Source: Symsagittifera roscoffensis (taxonomy: Eukaryota; Xenacoelomorpha; Acoela; Convolutidae). From it: a stretch of 64,000 nucleotides of DNA. Below, piece by piece: positions 13,574 to 27,200 of the stretch. The stretch covers positions 2,552,166 through 2,616,165 of the forward strand of contig NC_087069.1 in NCBI RefSeq assembly GCF_963678635.1, in the 5' to 3' direction. A model generated the notes under the pieces. The model worked only from the letters and a program-made list of their open reading frames with translations. It was not told where the DNA came from and did not search any database. How positions within the stretch are numbered: position 1 is the stretch's first letter; every line of letters starts with the position of its first letter. Position numbers and translations under genes: made by a program.

Positions 13574-16470
13574 TTGATTGCCTCAGTTTTAGTGGTCAGC
13601 TCACCTTCCTTTCCTCCTTTCGCAAACAACTCCCATCTCAGAGATCCAAATCTGTCGAGTCATCCGGATCCGCTGTTCTGTTGGCTTGCTGCCCCTCACC
13701 TACCAATGATAAAATTCCACTTTGATTGCCTCAGTTGTAGTTGTCAGCTCACCTTCCTTTCGTCCTTTCAAAAAATTCCCATCTCAGAGATCCAAATCTG
13801 TCGAGGCATCCTGATCCGCTGTTCTGTTGGCTTGCTGCCACTCACCCACCAATGATAAAATTCCACTTTGATTGCCTCAGTTGTAGTTGTCAGCTCACCT
13901 TCTTTTCCTCCTTTCAAAAAATTCCCATCTCAGAGATCCAAATCTGTCGAGGCATCCTGATCCGCTGTTCTGTTGGCTTGCTGCCACTCACCCACCAATG
14001 ATAAAATTCCACTTTGATTGCCTCAATGTAGTGGTCAGCTCAACTTCCTTTCCTCCTTTCGCAAAGAACTCCCATCTCAGAGATCCAAAACTGTCGAGTC
14101 ATCCTGATCCGCTGTTCTGTTGGCTTGCTGCCCCTCGCCTACCAATGATAAAATTCCACTTCGATTGTATCAGTTGTAGTGGTCAGCTCACCTTCCTTTC
14201 CTCCTTTCGCAAACAGCTCCCATCTCAGAGATCCAAATCTGTCGAGTCATCCTGATCCGCTGTTCTGCTGACTTCCTGCCCCTCACCTACCAATGATAAA
14301 ATTACCTTTTGATTGCCTAAGTTGCAGTGGTCAGCTCACCTTCCTTTCCTCCTTTCGCAAACAACTCCCATCTCAGAGATCCAAATCTGTCGAGTCATCC
14401 TGATCCGCTGTTCTGTTGGCTTGCTGCCCCTCATCTACCAATGATATATTTCCACTGTGATTGCCTCAGTTGTAGTTGTCAGCTCACCTTCCTTTCCTCT
14501 TTTCGCAAACAGCTCCCATCTCAGAGATCCAAATCTGTCGATTCATCCTGATCCGCTGTTCTGTTGACTTCCTGCCCCTCACCTACCAATGATAAAATTA
14601 CCTTTTGATTGCCTAAGTTGCAGTGGTCAGCTCACCTTCCTTTCCTCCTTTCGCAAACAACTCCCATCTCAGAGATCCAAATCTGTCGAGTCATCCTGAT
14701 CCGCTGTTCTGTTGGCTTGCTGCCCCTCATCTACCAATGATATATTTCCACTGTGATTGCCTCAGTTGTAGTTGTCAGCTCACCTTCCTTTCCTCTTTTC
14801 GCAAACAGCTCCCATCTCAGAGATCCAAATCTGTCGATTCATCCTGATCCGCTGTTCTGTTGACTTCCTGCCCCTCACCTACCTATGATAAAATTACCTT
14901 TTGATTGCCTAAGTTGCAGTGGTCAGCTCACCTTCCTTTCCTCCTTTCGCAAACAACTCCGATCTCAGAGATCCAAATCTGTCGAGTCATCCTGATCCGC
15001 TGTTCTGTTGGCTTGCTGCCACCCACCTACCAATGATAAAATTTCACTTTGATTGCCTCAATGTAGTGGTCAGCTCACCTTCCTTTCCTCTTTTCGCAAA
15101 CAGCTCCCATCTCAGAGATCCAAATCTGTCGATTCACCCTGATCCGCTGTTCTGTTGACTTCCTGCCCCTCACCTACCAATGATAAAATTCCACTTTGAT
15201 TGCCTCAGTTGTAGTGGTCAGCTCAACTTCCTTTCCTCCTTTCGCAAAGAACTCCCATCTCAGAGATCCAAATCTGTCGAGTCATCCTGATCCGCTGTTC
15301 TGTTGGCTTGCTGCCCCTCATCTACCAATGATATATTTCCACTGTGATTGCCTCAGTTGTAGTTGTCAGCTCACCTTCCTTTCCTCTTTTCGCAAAAAAC
15401 TCTCATCTCAGAGATCCAAATCTGTCGAGGCATCCTGATCCGCTGTTCTGTTGGCTTGCTGCCACTCACCTACCAATAATAAAATTCCACTTTGATTGCC
15501 TCAGTTGTAGTGGTCAGCTCAACTTCCTTTCCTCCTTTCGCAAAGAACTCCCATCTCAGAGATCCAAATCTGTCGAGTCATCCTGATCCGCTGTTCTGTT
15601 GGCTTGCTGCCCCTCACCTACCAATGATAAAACTTCACTTTGATTGCCTTAGTTGTAGTGGTCAGCTCAACTTCCTTTCCTCCTTTCGCAAAGAACTCCC
15701 ATCTCAGAGATCCAAATCTGTCGAGTCATCCTGATCCGCTGTTCTGTTGGCTTGCTGCCCCCTCGCCTACCAATGATAAAACTCCACTTTGATTGCCTCA
15801 GTTGTAGTGGTCAGCTCACCTTCCTTTCCTCCTTTCGCAAACAACTCCCATCTCAGAGATCCAAATCTGTCGAGTCATCCGGATCCGCTGTTCTGTTGGC
15901 TTGCTGCCCCTCACCTACCAATGATAAAATTCCACTTTGATTGCCTCAGTTGTAGTTGTCAGCTCACCTTCCTTTCCTCCTTTCAAAAAATTCCCATCTC
16001 AGAGATCCAAATCTGTCGAGGCATCCTGATCCGCTGTTCTGTTGGCTTGCTGCCACTCACCCACCAATGATAAAATTCCACTTTGATTGCCTCAGTTGTA
16101 GTTGTCAGCTCACCTTCCTTTCCTCCTTTCAAAAAATTCCCATCTCAGAGATCCAAATCTGTCGAGGCATCCTGATCCGCTGTTCTGTTGGCTTGCTGCC
16201 ACTCACCCACCAATGATAAAATTCAACTTTGATTGCCTCAATGTAGTGGTCAGCTCAACTTCCTTTCCTCCTTTCGCAAAGAACTCCCATCTCAGAGATC
16301 CAAAACTGTCGAGTCATCCTGATCCGCTGTTCTGTTGGCTTGCTGCCCCTCGCCTACCAATGATAAAATTCCACTTTGATTGCCTCAGTTGTAGTGGTCA
16401 GCTCACCTTCCTTTCCTCCTTTCGCAAACAACTCCCATCTCAGAGATCCAAATCTGTCGAGTCATCCTGA
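13574..16470 (+). repeat. Long higher-order repeat, 2,215-bp period
   Basis: A block carrying two short monomers with CTTTCAAAAAATTCCC (four bases lost) followed by a monomer with CCTCAATGTAGTGG is present at 13,574-14,255 and again at 15,789-16,470. The offset is 2,215 bases, about fifteen monomers. Between them, dimers of 296 bp repeat at about 14,327, 14,623 and 14,919, marked by CCAATGATATATTTCCACTG. Confidence 0.75.
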
Positions 16471-19400
16471 TCCCCTGTTCTGTTGGCTTGCTGCCCCTCA
16501 CCTACCAATGTTAAAATTCCACTTCGATTGTCTCAGTTGTAGTGGTCAGCTCACCTTCCTTTCCTCCTTTCGCAAACAGCTCCCATCTCAGAGATCCAAA
16601 TCTGTCGAGTCATCCTGATCCGCTGTTCTGTTGGCTTGCTGCCTCTCACCTACAAATGATAAAATTCCGCTTTGATTGCCTCAGTTGTAGTGGTCAGCTC
16701 ACCTTCCTTTCCTCCTTTCGCAAACAATTCCCATCTCAGAGATCCAAATCTGTCGAGTCATCCTGATCCGCTGTTCTGTTGGCTTGCTGCCCCTCACTTA
16801 CCAATGATAAAATTCCACTTTGATTGCCTCAGTTGTAGTTGTCAGCTCACCTTCTTTTCCTCCTTTCGCAAACAACCCCCATCTCAGATATCCAAATCTG
16901 TCGAGGCATCCTGATCCGCTGTTCTGTTGGCTTGCTGCCCCTCACCTACGAATGATAAAATTCCACTTTGATTGCCTCAGTGGTAGTGGTCAGCTCACCT
17001 TCCTTTCCTCCTTTCGCAAACAACTCCCATCACAGAGATCCAAATCTGTTGAGTCATCCTGATCCGCTGTTCTGTTGGCTTGCTGCCTTTCACCTACCAA
17101 TGATAAAATTCCACTTTGATTGCCTCAGTTGTAGTGGTCAGCTCACCTTCCTTTCCTCCTTTCGCAGAGAATTCCCATCTCAGAGATCCGAATCTGTCGA
17201 GTCATCCTGATCCGCTGTTCTGTTGGCTTGCTGCCCCTCACCTATCAATGATAAAATTCCACTTTGATTGCCTCAGTTGTAGTTGTCAGCTCACCTTCCT
17301 TTCATGCTTTCGCAAAGAACTCCCATCTCAGATATCCAAATCTGTCGAGGCATCCTGATCCTCTGTTCTGTTGGCTTGCTGCCCCTCACCTACCAATGAT
17401 AAAATTCCACTTTGATTGCCTCAGTTGTAGTGGTCAGCTCACCTTCCTTTCCTCCTTTCGCAAACAACTCCCATCTCAGAGATCCAAATCTGTCGAGTCA
17501 TTCTGATCCGCTGTTCTGTTGGCTTGCTGCCCCTCACCTACCAATGATAAAATTCCACTTTGATTGCCTCAAATGTAGTGGTCAGCTCACCTTCCTTTCC
17601 TCCTTTCGCAAACAACTCCCATCTCAGAGATCCAAATCTGTCGAGTCATCCTGATCCGCTGTTCTGTTGGCTTGCTGCCCCTCACCTATCAATGATATAA
17701 TTCCACTTTGATTGCCTCAGTTGTAGTAGTCAGCTCACCTTCCTTTCCTTCTTTCGCAAAGAACTCCCATCTCAGAGATCCAAATCTGTCGAGTCATCCT
17801 GATCCGCTGTTCTGTTGGCTTGCTGCCCCTCACCTACCAATGATAAAATTCCACTTTGATTGCCTCAGTTGTAGTGGTCAGCTCACCTTCCTTTCCTCCT
17901 TTCGCAAACAACTCCCATTTCAGAGATCCAAGTCTGTCGAGTCATCCTGATCCGCTGTTCTGTTGGCTTCCTGCCCCTCACCTACCAATGATAAAATTCC
18001 ACTTTGATTGCCTCAGTTGTAGTGGTCAGCTCACCTTCCTTTCCTCCTTTCGCAAACAACTCCCATCTCAGAGATCCAAATCTGTCGAGTCATCCTGATC
18101 CGCTGTTCTGTTGGCTTGCTGCCCCTCACCTACCAATGATAAAATTCCACTTTGATTGCCTCAAATGTAGTAGTCAGCTCACCTTCCTTTCCTTCTTTCG
18201 CAAAGAACTCCCATCTCAGAGATCCAAATCTGTCGAGTCATCCTGATCCGCTGTTCTGTTGGCTTGCTGCCCCTCACCTACCAATGATAAAATTCCACTT
18301 TGATTGCCTCAGTTGTAGTGGTCAGCTCACCTTCCTTTCCTCCTTTCGCAAACAACTCCCATCTCAGAGATCCAAATCTGTCGAGTCATCCTGATCCGCT
18401 GTTCTGTTGGCTTGCTGCCCCTCACCTATCAATGATATAATTCCACTTTGATTGCCTCAGTTGTAGTTGTCAGCTCACCTTCCTTTCCTCCTTTCGCAAA
18501 CAACTCCTATCTCAGATATCCAAATCTGTCGAGTCATCCTGATCCGCTGTTCTGTTGGCTTCCTGCCCCCCACCTACGAATGATAAAATTCCACTTTGAT
18601 TGCCTCAGTTGTAGTGGTCAGCTCACCTTCCTATCCTCCTTACGCAGAGAACTCCCATCTCAGAGATCCAAATATGTCGAGTCATCCTGATCCGCTGTTC
18701 TGTTGGCTTGCTGCCCCTCACCTATCAATGATATAATTCCACTTTGATTGCCTCAGTTGTAGTTGTCAGCTCACCTTCCTTTCCTCCTTTCGCAAACAAC
18801 TCCCATCTCAGATATCCAAATCTGTCGAGTCATCCTGATCCGCTGTTCTGTTGGCTTGCTGCCCCCCACATACGAATGATAAAATTCCACTTTGATTGCC
18901 TCAGTTGTAGTGGTCAGCTCACCTTCCTATCCTCCTTTCGCAGAGAACTCCCATCTCAGAGATCCAAATCTGTCGAGTCATCCTGATCCGCTGTTCTGTT
19001 GGCTTGCTGCCCCTCACCTACCAAAGATAAAATTCCACTTTGATTGCCTCAAATGTAGTAGTCAGCTCACCTTCCTTTCATGCTTTCGCAAAGAACTCCC
19101 ATCTCAGAGATCCAAATCTGTCGAGTCATCCTGATCCGCTGTTCTGTTGGCTTGCTGCCCCTCACCTACCAAAGATAAAATTCCACTTTGATTGCCTCAA
19201 ATGTAGTAGTCGGCTCACCTTCCTTTCCTCCTTTCGCAAAGAACTCCCATCTCAGAGATCCAAATCTGTCGAGTCATCCTGATCCGCTGTTCTGATGACT
19301 TGCTGCCCCTCACCTACCAATGATAAAATTCCACTTTGATTGCCTCAGGTGTAGTGGTCAGCTCACCTTCCTTTCCTCCTTTCGCAAACAACTCCCATCT

Positions 19401-20967
19401 CAGAGATCCAAATCTGTCGAGTCATCCTGATCCGCTGTTCTGTTGGCTTGCTGCCCCTCACCTACCAAAGATAAAATTCCACTTTGATTGCCTCAATTGT
19501 AGTTGTCAGCTCACCTTCCTTTCCTCCTTTTGCAAACAACTCCCATCTCAGATATCCAAATCTGTCGAGTCATCCTGATCCGCTGTTCTGTTGGCTTGCT
19601 GCCCCCCACCTACGAATGATAAAATTCCACTTTGATTGCCTCAGTTGTAGTGGTCAGCTCACCTTCCTATCCTCCTTTCGCAGAGAACTCCCATCTCAGA
19701 GATCCAAATATGTCGAGTCATCCTGATCCGCTGTTCTGCTGGCTTGCTGCCCCTCACCTACCAATGATATAACTCCACTTTGATTGCCTCAGCCTCAGTT
19801 GTAGTGGTCAGCTCACCTTCCTTCCCTCCTTTCGCAAACAACTCCCATCTCAGAGATCCAAATCTGTCGAGTCATCCTGATCCGCTGTTCTGTTGGCTTG
19901 CTGCCCCTCACCTACCAATGATAAAATTCCACTTTGATTGCCTCAGTTGTAGTGGTCAGCTCACCTTCCTTTCCTCCTTTTGCAAACAACTCCCATCTCA
20001 GAGATCCAAATCTGTCGAGTCATCCTGATCCGCTGTTCTGTTGGCTTGCTGCCCCTCATCTACCAATGATGAAATTCCACTTTGATTGCCTCAAATGTAG
20101 TAGTCAGCCTACCTTCCTTTCCTCCTTTCGCAAAGAACTCCCATCTCAGAGATCCAAATCTGCCGAGTTATCCTGATCCACTGTTCTGTTGGCTTGCTGC
20201 CCCTCACCTACCAATGATAAAATTCCACTTTGATTGCCTCAATTGTAGTGGTCAGCTCACCTTCCTTTCCTTCTTTCGCAAACAACTCCCATCTCATAGA
20301 TCCAAATCTGCCGAGTTATCCTGATCCACTGTTCTGTTGGCTTGCTGCCCCTCACCTACCAATGATAAAATTCCACTTTGATTGCCTCAGTTGTAGTGGT
20401 CAGCTCACCTTCCTTTCCTCCTTTCGCAAACAACTCCCATCTCAGAGATCCAAATCTGCCGAGTTATCCTGATCCGCTGTTCTGTTGGCTTTCTGCCCTC
20501 ACCTACCAATGATAAAATTCCACTTTGATTGCCTCAATTGTAGTGGTCAGCTCACCTTCCTTTCCTTCTTTCGCAAACAACTCCCATCTCATAGATCCAA
20601 ATCTGCCGAGTTATCCTGATCCGCTGTTCTAATGGCTTGCTGCCCCTCACCTACCAATGTTAAAATTCCACTTTGATTGCCTCAAATGTAGTAGTCAGCT
20701 CACCTTCCTTTCATGCTTTCGCAAAGAACTCCCATCTCAGAGATCCAAATCTGTCGAGGCATCCTGATCTGCTGTTCTGCTGGCTTGCTGCCCCTCACCT
20801 ACCAATGATAAAATTCCACTTTGATTGCCTCAGTTGTAGTGGTCAGCTCACCTTCCTTTCCTCCTTTCGCAAACAACTCCCATCTCAGAGATCCAAATCT
20901 GTCGAGTCATCCTGATCCGCTGTTCTGTTGGCTTGCTGCCCTCACCTACCAATGATAAAATTCCACT

Positions 20968-23629
20968 TTGATTGCCTCAATTGTAGTGGTCAGCTCACCT
21001 TCCTTTCCTCCTTTCGCAAACAACTCCCATCTCAGAGATCCAAATCTGCCGAGTTATCCTGATCCACTGTTCTGTTGGCTTGCTGCCCCTCACCTACCAA
21101 TGATAAAATTCCACTTTGATTGCCTCAGTTGTAGTGGTCAGCTCACCTTCCTTTCCTCCTTTCGCAAAGAACTCCCATCTCAGAGATCCAAATCTGTCGA
21201 ATCATCCTGATCCGCTGTTCTGTTGGATTGCTGTCCCTCACCTACCAATGATAAAGTTCCACTTTGATTGCCTCAGTTGTAGTGGTCAGCTCACCTTCCT
21301 TTCCTCCTTTCGCAAACAACTCCCATCTCAGAGATCCAAATCTGTTGAGTCATCCTGATCCGCTGTTCTGTTGGCTTGCTGCCCCTCATCTACCAATGAT
21401 AAAATTCCACTTTGATTGCCACAGTTGTAGTTGTCAGCTCACCTTCCTTTCCTCTTTTCGCAAAGAACTCCCATCTCAGAGATCCAAATCTGTCGAGTCA
21501 TCCTGATCCGCTGTTCTGTTGGCTTGCTGCCCCTCGCCTACCAATGATAAAACTCCACTTTGATTGCCTCAGTTGTAGTGGTCAGCTCACCTTCTTTTCC
21601 TCCTTTCGCAAACAACTCCCATCTCAGAGATCCAAATCTGTCGAGTCATCCTGATCCGCTGTTCTGTTGGCTTGCTGTCCCTCATCTACCAATGATAAAA
21701 TTCCACTTTGATTGCCTCAGTTGTAGTTGTCAGCTCACCTTCCTTTCCTCCTTTCGCAAACAACTCCCATCTCAGAGATCCAAATCTGTCGAGTCATCCT
21801 GATCCGCTGTTCTGTTGGATTGCTGCCCCTCATCTACCAATGATAAAATTCCACTTTGATTGCCACAGTTGTAGTTGTCAGCTCACCTTCTTTTCCTCCT
21901 TTCGCAAACAACTCCCATCTCAGAGATCCAAATCTGTCGAGTCATCCTGATCCGCTGTTCTGTTGGCTTGCTGTCCCTCACCTACCAATGATAAAATTCC
22001 ACTTTGATTGCCTCAGTTGTAGTGGTCAGCTCACCTTCCTTTCCTCCTTTCGCAAACAACTCCCATCTCAGAGATCCAAATCTGTCGAGTCATCCTGATC
22101 CGCTGTTCTGCTGGCTTGCTGCCCCTCACCTACCAATGATAAAATTCCACTTTGATTGCCTCAGTTGTAGTGGTCAGCTCACCTTCCTTTCCTCCTTTCG
22201 CAAACAACTCCCATCTCAGAGATCCAAATCTGTCGAGTCATCCTGATCCGCTGTTCTGTTGGCTTGCTGCCCTCACCTACCAATGATAAAATTCCACTTT
22301 GATTGCCTCAATTGTAGTGGTCAGCTCACCTTCCTTTCCTCCTTTCGCAAACAACTCCCATCTCAGAGATCCAAATCTGCCGAGTTATCCTGATCCACTG
22401 TTCTGTTGGCTTGCTGCCCCTCACCTACCAATGATAAAATTCCACTTTGATTGCCTCAGTTGTAGTGGTCAGCTCACCTTCCTTTCCTCCTTTCGCAAAG
22501 AACTCCCATCTCAGAGATCCAAATCTGTCGAATCATCCTGATCCGCTGTTCTGTTGGATTGCTGTCCCTCACCTACCAATGATAAAGTTCCACTTTGATT
22601 GCCTCAGTTGTAGTGGTCAGCTCACCTGCCTTTCCTCCTTTCGCAAACAACTCCCATCTCAGAGATCCAAATCTGTCGAGTCATCCTGATCCGCTGTTCT
22701 GTTGGCTTGCTGCCCCTCATCTACCAATGATAAAATTCCACTTTGATTGCCACAGTTGTAGTTGTCAGCTCACCTTCCTTTCCTCCTTTCGCAAAGAACT
22801 CCCATCTCAGAGATCCAAATCTGTCGAGTCATCCTGATCCGCTGTTCTGTTGGCTTGCTGCCCCTCGCCTACCAATGATAAAACTCCACTTTGATTGCCT
22901 CAGTTGTAGTGGTCAGCTCACCTTCTTGTCCTCCTTTCGCAAACAACTCCCATCTCAGAGATCCAAATCTGTCGAGTCATCCTGATCCGCTGTTCTGTTG
23001 GCTTGCTGTCCCTCATCTACCAATGATAAAATTCCACTTTGATTGCCTCAGATGTAGTTGTCAGCTCACCTTCCTTTCCTCCTTTCGCAAACAACTCCCA
23101 TCTCAGAGATCCAAATCTGTCGAGTCATCCTGATCCGCTGTTCTGTTGGATTGCTGCCCCTCATCTACCAATGATAAAATTCCACTTTGATTGCCACAGT
23201 TGTAGTTGTCAGCTCACCTTCTTTTCCTCCTTTCGCAAACAAATCCCATCTCAGAGATCCAAATCTGTCGAGTCATCCTGATCCGCTGTTCTTTTGGCTT
23301 GCTGTCCCTCACCTACCAATGATAAAACTCCACTTTGATTGCCTCAGTTGTTGTTGTCAGCTCACCTTCCTTTCCTCCTTTCGCAAACAACTCCCATCTC
23401 AGAGATCCAAATCTGTCGAGTCATCCTGATCCGCTGTTCTGTTGGCTTACTGCCCCTCACCTACCAATGATAAATTTCCACTTTGATTGCCTCAGTTCTA
23501 GTTGTCCGCTCGCCTTCCTTTCCTCCTTTCGCAAACAACTCCCATCTCAGAGATCCAAATCTGTCGAGTCATCCTGATCCGCTGTTCTGTTGGCTTGCTG
23601 CCCCTCACCTACCAATGATAAAATTCCAC
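20968..23629 (+). repeat. Higher-order repeat, 1,331-bp period (nine monomers minus 1 base), two copies
   Basis: Seven consecutive monomers starting at 20,968, 21,116, 21,264, 21,412, 21,560, 21,708 and 21,856 have near-identical partners at 22,299, 22,447, 22,595, 22,743, 22,891, 23,039 and 23,187, a constant offset of 1,331. The odd base count comes from one monomer with CTGCCCTCACC (one C missing). The shared indel shows that the block was duplicated after the indel arose. Confidence 0.85.
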
Positions 23630-24222
23630 TTTGATTGCCTCAAATGAAGTAGTCAGCTCACCTTCCTTTCCTCCTTTCGCAAAGAACTCCCATCTCAGAG
23701 ATCCAAATCTGTCGAGTCATCCTGATCCGCTGTTCTGTTGGCTTGCTGCCCCTCACCTACCAATGATAAAATTCCACTTTGATTGCCTCAATTGTAGTGG
23801 TCAGCTCACCTTCCTTTCCTCCTTTCGCAAACAATTCCCATCTCAGAGATCCAAATCTGCCGAGTTATCTTGATCCACTGTTCTGTTGGCTTGCTGCCCC
23901 TCACCTACCAATGATAAAATTCCACTTTGATTGCCTCAGTTGTAGTGGTCAGCTCACCTTCCTTTCCTCCTTTCGCAAACAACTCCTATCTCAGAGATCC
24001 AAATTTGTTGAGTCATCCTGATCCGCTGTTCTGTTGGCTTGCTGCCCCTCACCTACCAATGATAAAATTCTACTTTGATTGCCTCAGTTGTAGTGGTCAG
24101 CTCACCTTCCTTTCCTCCTTTCGCAAAGAACTCCCATCTCAGAGATCCAAATCTGTCGAGTCATCCTGATCCGCTGTTCTGTTGGATTGCTGCCCCTCAC
24201 CTACCAATGATAAAGTTCCACT

Positions 24223-27200
24223 TTGATTGCCTCACTTGTAGTGGTCAGCTCACCTTCCTTTCCTCCTTTCGCAAACAACTCCCATCTCAGAGATCCAAAT
24301 CTGTCGAGTCATCCTGATCCGCTGTTCTGTTGGCTTGCTGCCCCTCATCTACCAATGATAAAATTCCACTTTGATTGCCACAGTTGTAGTTGTCAGCTCA
24401 CCTTCCTTTCCTCCTTTCGCAAAGAACTCCCAATCTCAGAGATCCAAATCTGTCGAGTCATCCTGATCCGCTGTTCTGTTAGCTTGCTGCCCCTCGCCTA
24501 CCAATGAAAAAATTCCACTTTGATTGCCTCAGTTGTAGTGGTCAGCTCACCATCTTTTCCTCCTTTCGCAAACAACTCCCATCTCAGAGATCCAAATCTG
24601 TCGAGTCATCCTGATCCGCTGTTCTGTTGGCTTGCTGTCCCCTACCTACCAATGATAAAATTCCACTTTGATTGCCTCAGTTATAGTTGTCAGCTCACCT
24701 TCCTTTCCTCCTTTCGCAAACAACTCCCATCTCAGAGATCCAAGTCTGTCGAGTCATCCTGATCCAGTGTTCTGTTGGATTGCTGCCCCTCACCTACCAA
24801 TGATAAAAATCCACTTTGATTGCCTCAGTTGTAGTGGTCAGCTCACCTTCCTTTCCTCTTTTCGCAAACAACTCCCATCTCAGAGATCCAAATCTGTCGA
24901 GTCATCCTGATCCCTTGCTCTGATGGCTTGCTGCCCCTCACCTACCAATGATAAAATTCCACTTTGATTGCCTCAGTTGTAGTGGCCAGCTCACCTTCCT
25001 TTCCTCCTTTCGCAAAGAACTCCCAATCTCAGAGATCCAAATCTGTCGAGTCATCCTGATCCGCTGTTCTGTTGGCTTGCTGCCCCTCATCTACCAATGA
25101 TAAAATTCCACTTTGATTGCCTCAGTTATAGTTGTCAGCTCACCTTCCTTTCCTCCTTTCGCAAACAACTCCCATCTCAGAGATCCAAATCTGTCGAGTC
25201 ATCCTGATCCGCTGTTCTGTTGGCTTGCTGCCCCTCATCTACCAATGATAAAATTCCACTTTGATTGCCACAGTTGTAGTTGTCAGCTCACCTTCCTTTC
25301 CTCCTTTCGCAAAGAACTCCCAATCTCAGAGATCCAAATCTGTCGAGTCATCCTGATCCGCTGTTCTGTTAGCTTGCTGCCCCTCGCCTACCAATGAAAA
25401 AATTCCACTTTGATTGCCTCAGTTGTAGTGGTCAGCTCACCATCTTTTCCTCCTTTCGCAAACAACTCCCATCTCAGAGATCCAAATCTGTCGAGTCATC
25501 CTGATCCGCTGTTCTGTTGGCTTGCTGTCCCCTACCTACCAATGATAAAATTCCACTTTGATTGCCTCAGTTATAGTTGTCAGCTCACCTTCCTTTCCTC
25601 CTTTCGCAAACAACTCCCATCTCAGAGATCCAAGTCTGTCGAGTCATCCTGATCCAGTGTTCTGTTGGATTGCTGCCCCTCACCTACCAATGATAAAAAT
25701 CCACTTTGATTGCCTCAGTTGTAGTGGTCAGCTCACCTTCCTTTCCTCTTTTCGCAAACAACTCCCATCTCAGAGATCCAAATCTGTCGAGTCATCCTGA
25801 TCCCTTGCTCTGATGGCTTGCTGCCCCTCACCTACCAATGATAAAATTCCACTTTGATTGCCTCAGTTGTAGTGGCCAGCTCACCTTCCTTTCCTCCTTT
25901 CGCAAAGAACTCCCAATCTCAGAGATCCAAATCTGTCGAGTCATCCTGATCCGCTGTTCTGTTGGCTTGCTGCCCCTCATCTACCAATGATAAAATTCCA
26001 CTTTGATTGCCTCAGTTATAGTTGTCAGCTCACCTTCCTTTCCTCCTTTCGCAAACAACTCCCATCTCAGAGATCCAAATCTGCCGAGTTATCTTGATCC
26101 ACTGTTCTGTTGGCTTGCTGCCCCTCACCTACCAATGATAAAATTCCACTTTGATTGCCTCAGTTGTAGTGGTCAGCTCACCTTCCTTTCCTCCTTTCGC
26201 AAACAACTCCTATCTCAGAGATCCAAATTTGTTGAGTCATACTGATCCGCTGTTCTGTTGGCTTGCTGCCCCTCACCTACCAATGATAAAATTCTACTTT
26301 GATTGCCTCAGTTGTAGTGGTCAGCTCACCTTCCTTTCCTCCTTTCGCAAAGAACTCCCATCTCAGAGATCCAAATCTGTCGAGTCATCCTGATCCGCTG
26401 TTCTGTTGGATTGCTGCCCCTCACCTACCAATGATAAAGTTCCACTTTGATTGCCTCACTTGTAGTGGTCAGCTCACCTTCCTTTCCTCCTTTCGCAAAC
26501 AACTCCCATCTCAGAGATCCAAATCTGCCGAGTTATCTTGATCCACTGTTCTGTTGGCTTGCTGCCCCTCACCTACCAATGATAAAATTCCACTTTGATT
26601 GCCTCAGTTGTAGTGGTCAGCTCACCTTCCTTTCCTCCTTTCGCAAACAACTCCTATCTCAGAGATCCAAATTTGTTGAGTCATCCTGATCCGCTGTTCT
26701 GTTGGCTTGCTGCCCCTCACCTACCAATGATAAAATTCTACTTTGATTGCCTCAGTTGTAGTGGTCAGCTCACCTTCCTTTCCTCCTTTCGCAAAGAACT
26801 CCCATCTCAGAGATCCAAATCTGTCGAGTCATCCTGATCCGCTGTTCTGTTGGATTGCTGCCCCTCACCTACCAATGATAAAATTCCACTTTGATTGCCT
26901 CAGTTATAGTTGTCAGCTCACCTTCCTTTCCTCCTTTCGCAAACAACTCCCATCTCAGAGATCCAAATCTGCCGAGTTATCTTGATCCACTGTTCTGTTG
27001 GCTTGCTGCCCCTCACCTACCAATGATAAAATTCCACTTTGATTGCCTCAGTTGTAGTGGTCAGCTCACCTTCCTTTCCTCCTTTCGCAAACAACTCCCA
27101 TCTCAGAGATCCAAATCTGTCGAGTCATCCTGATCCGCTGTTCTGTTGGCTTGCTGCCCCTCATCTACCAATGATAAAATTCCACTTTGATTGCCACAGT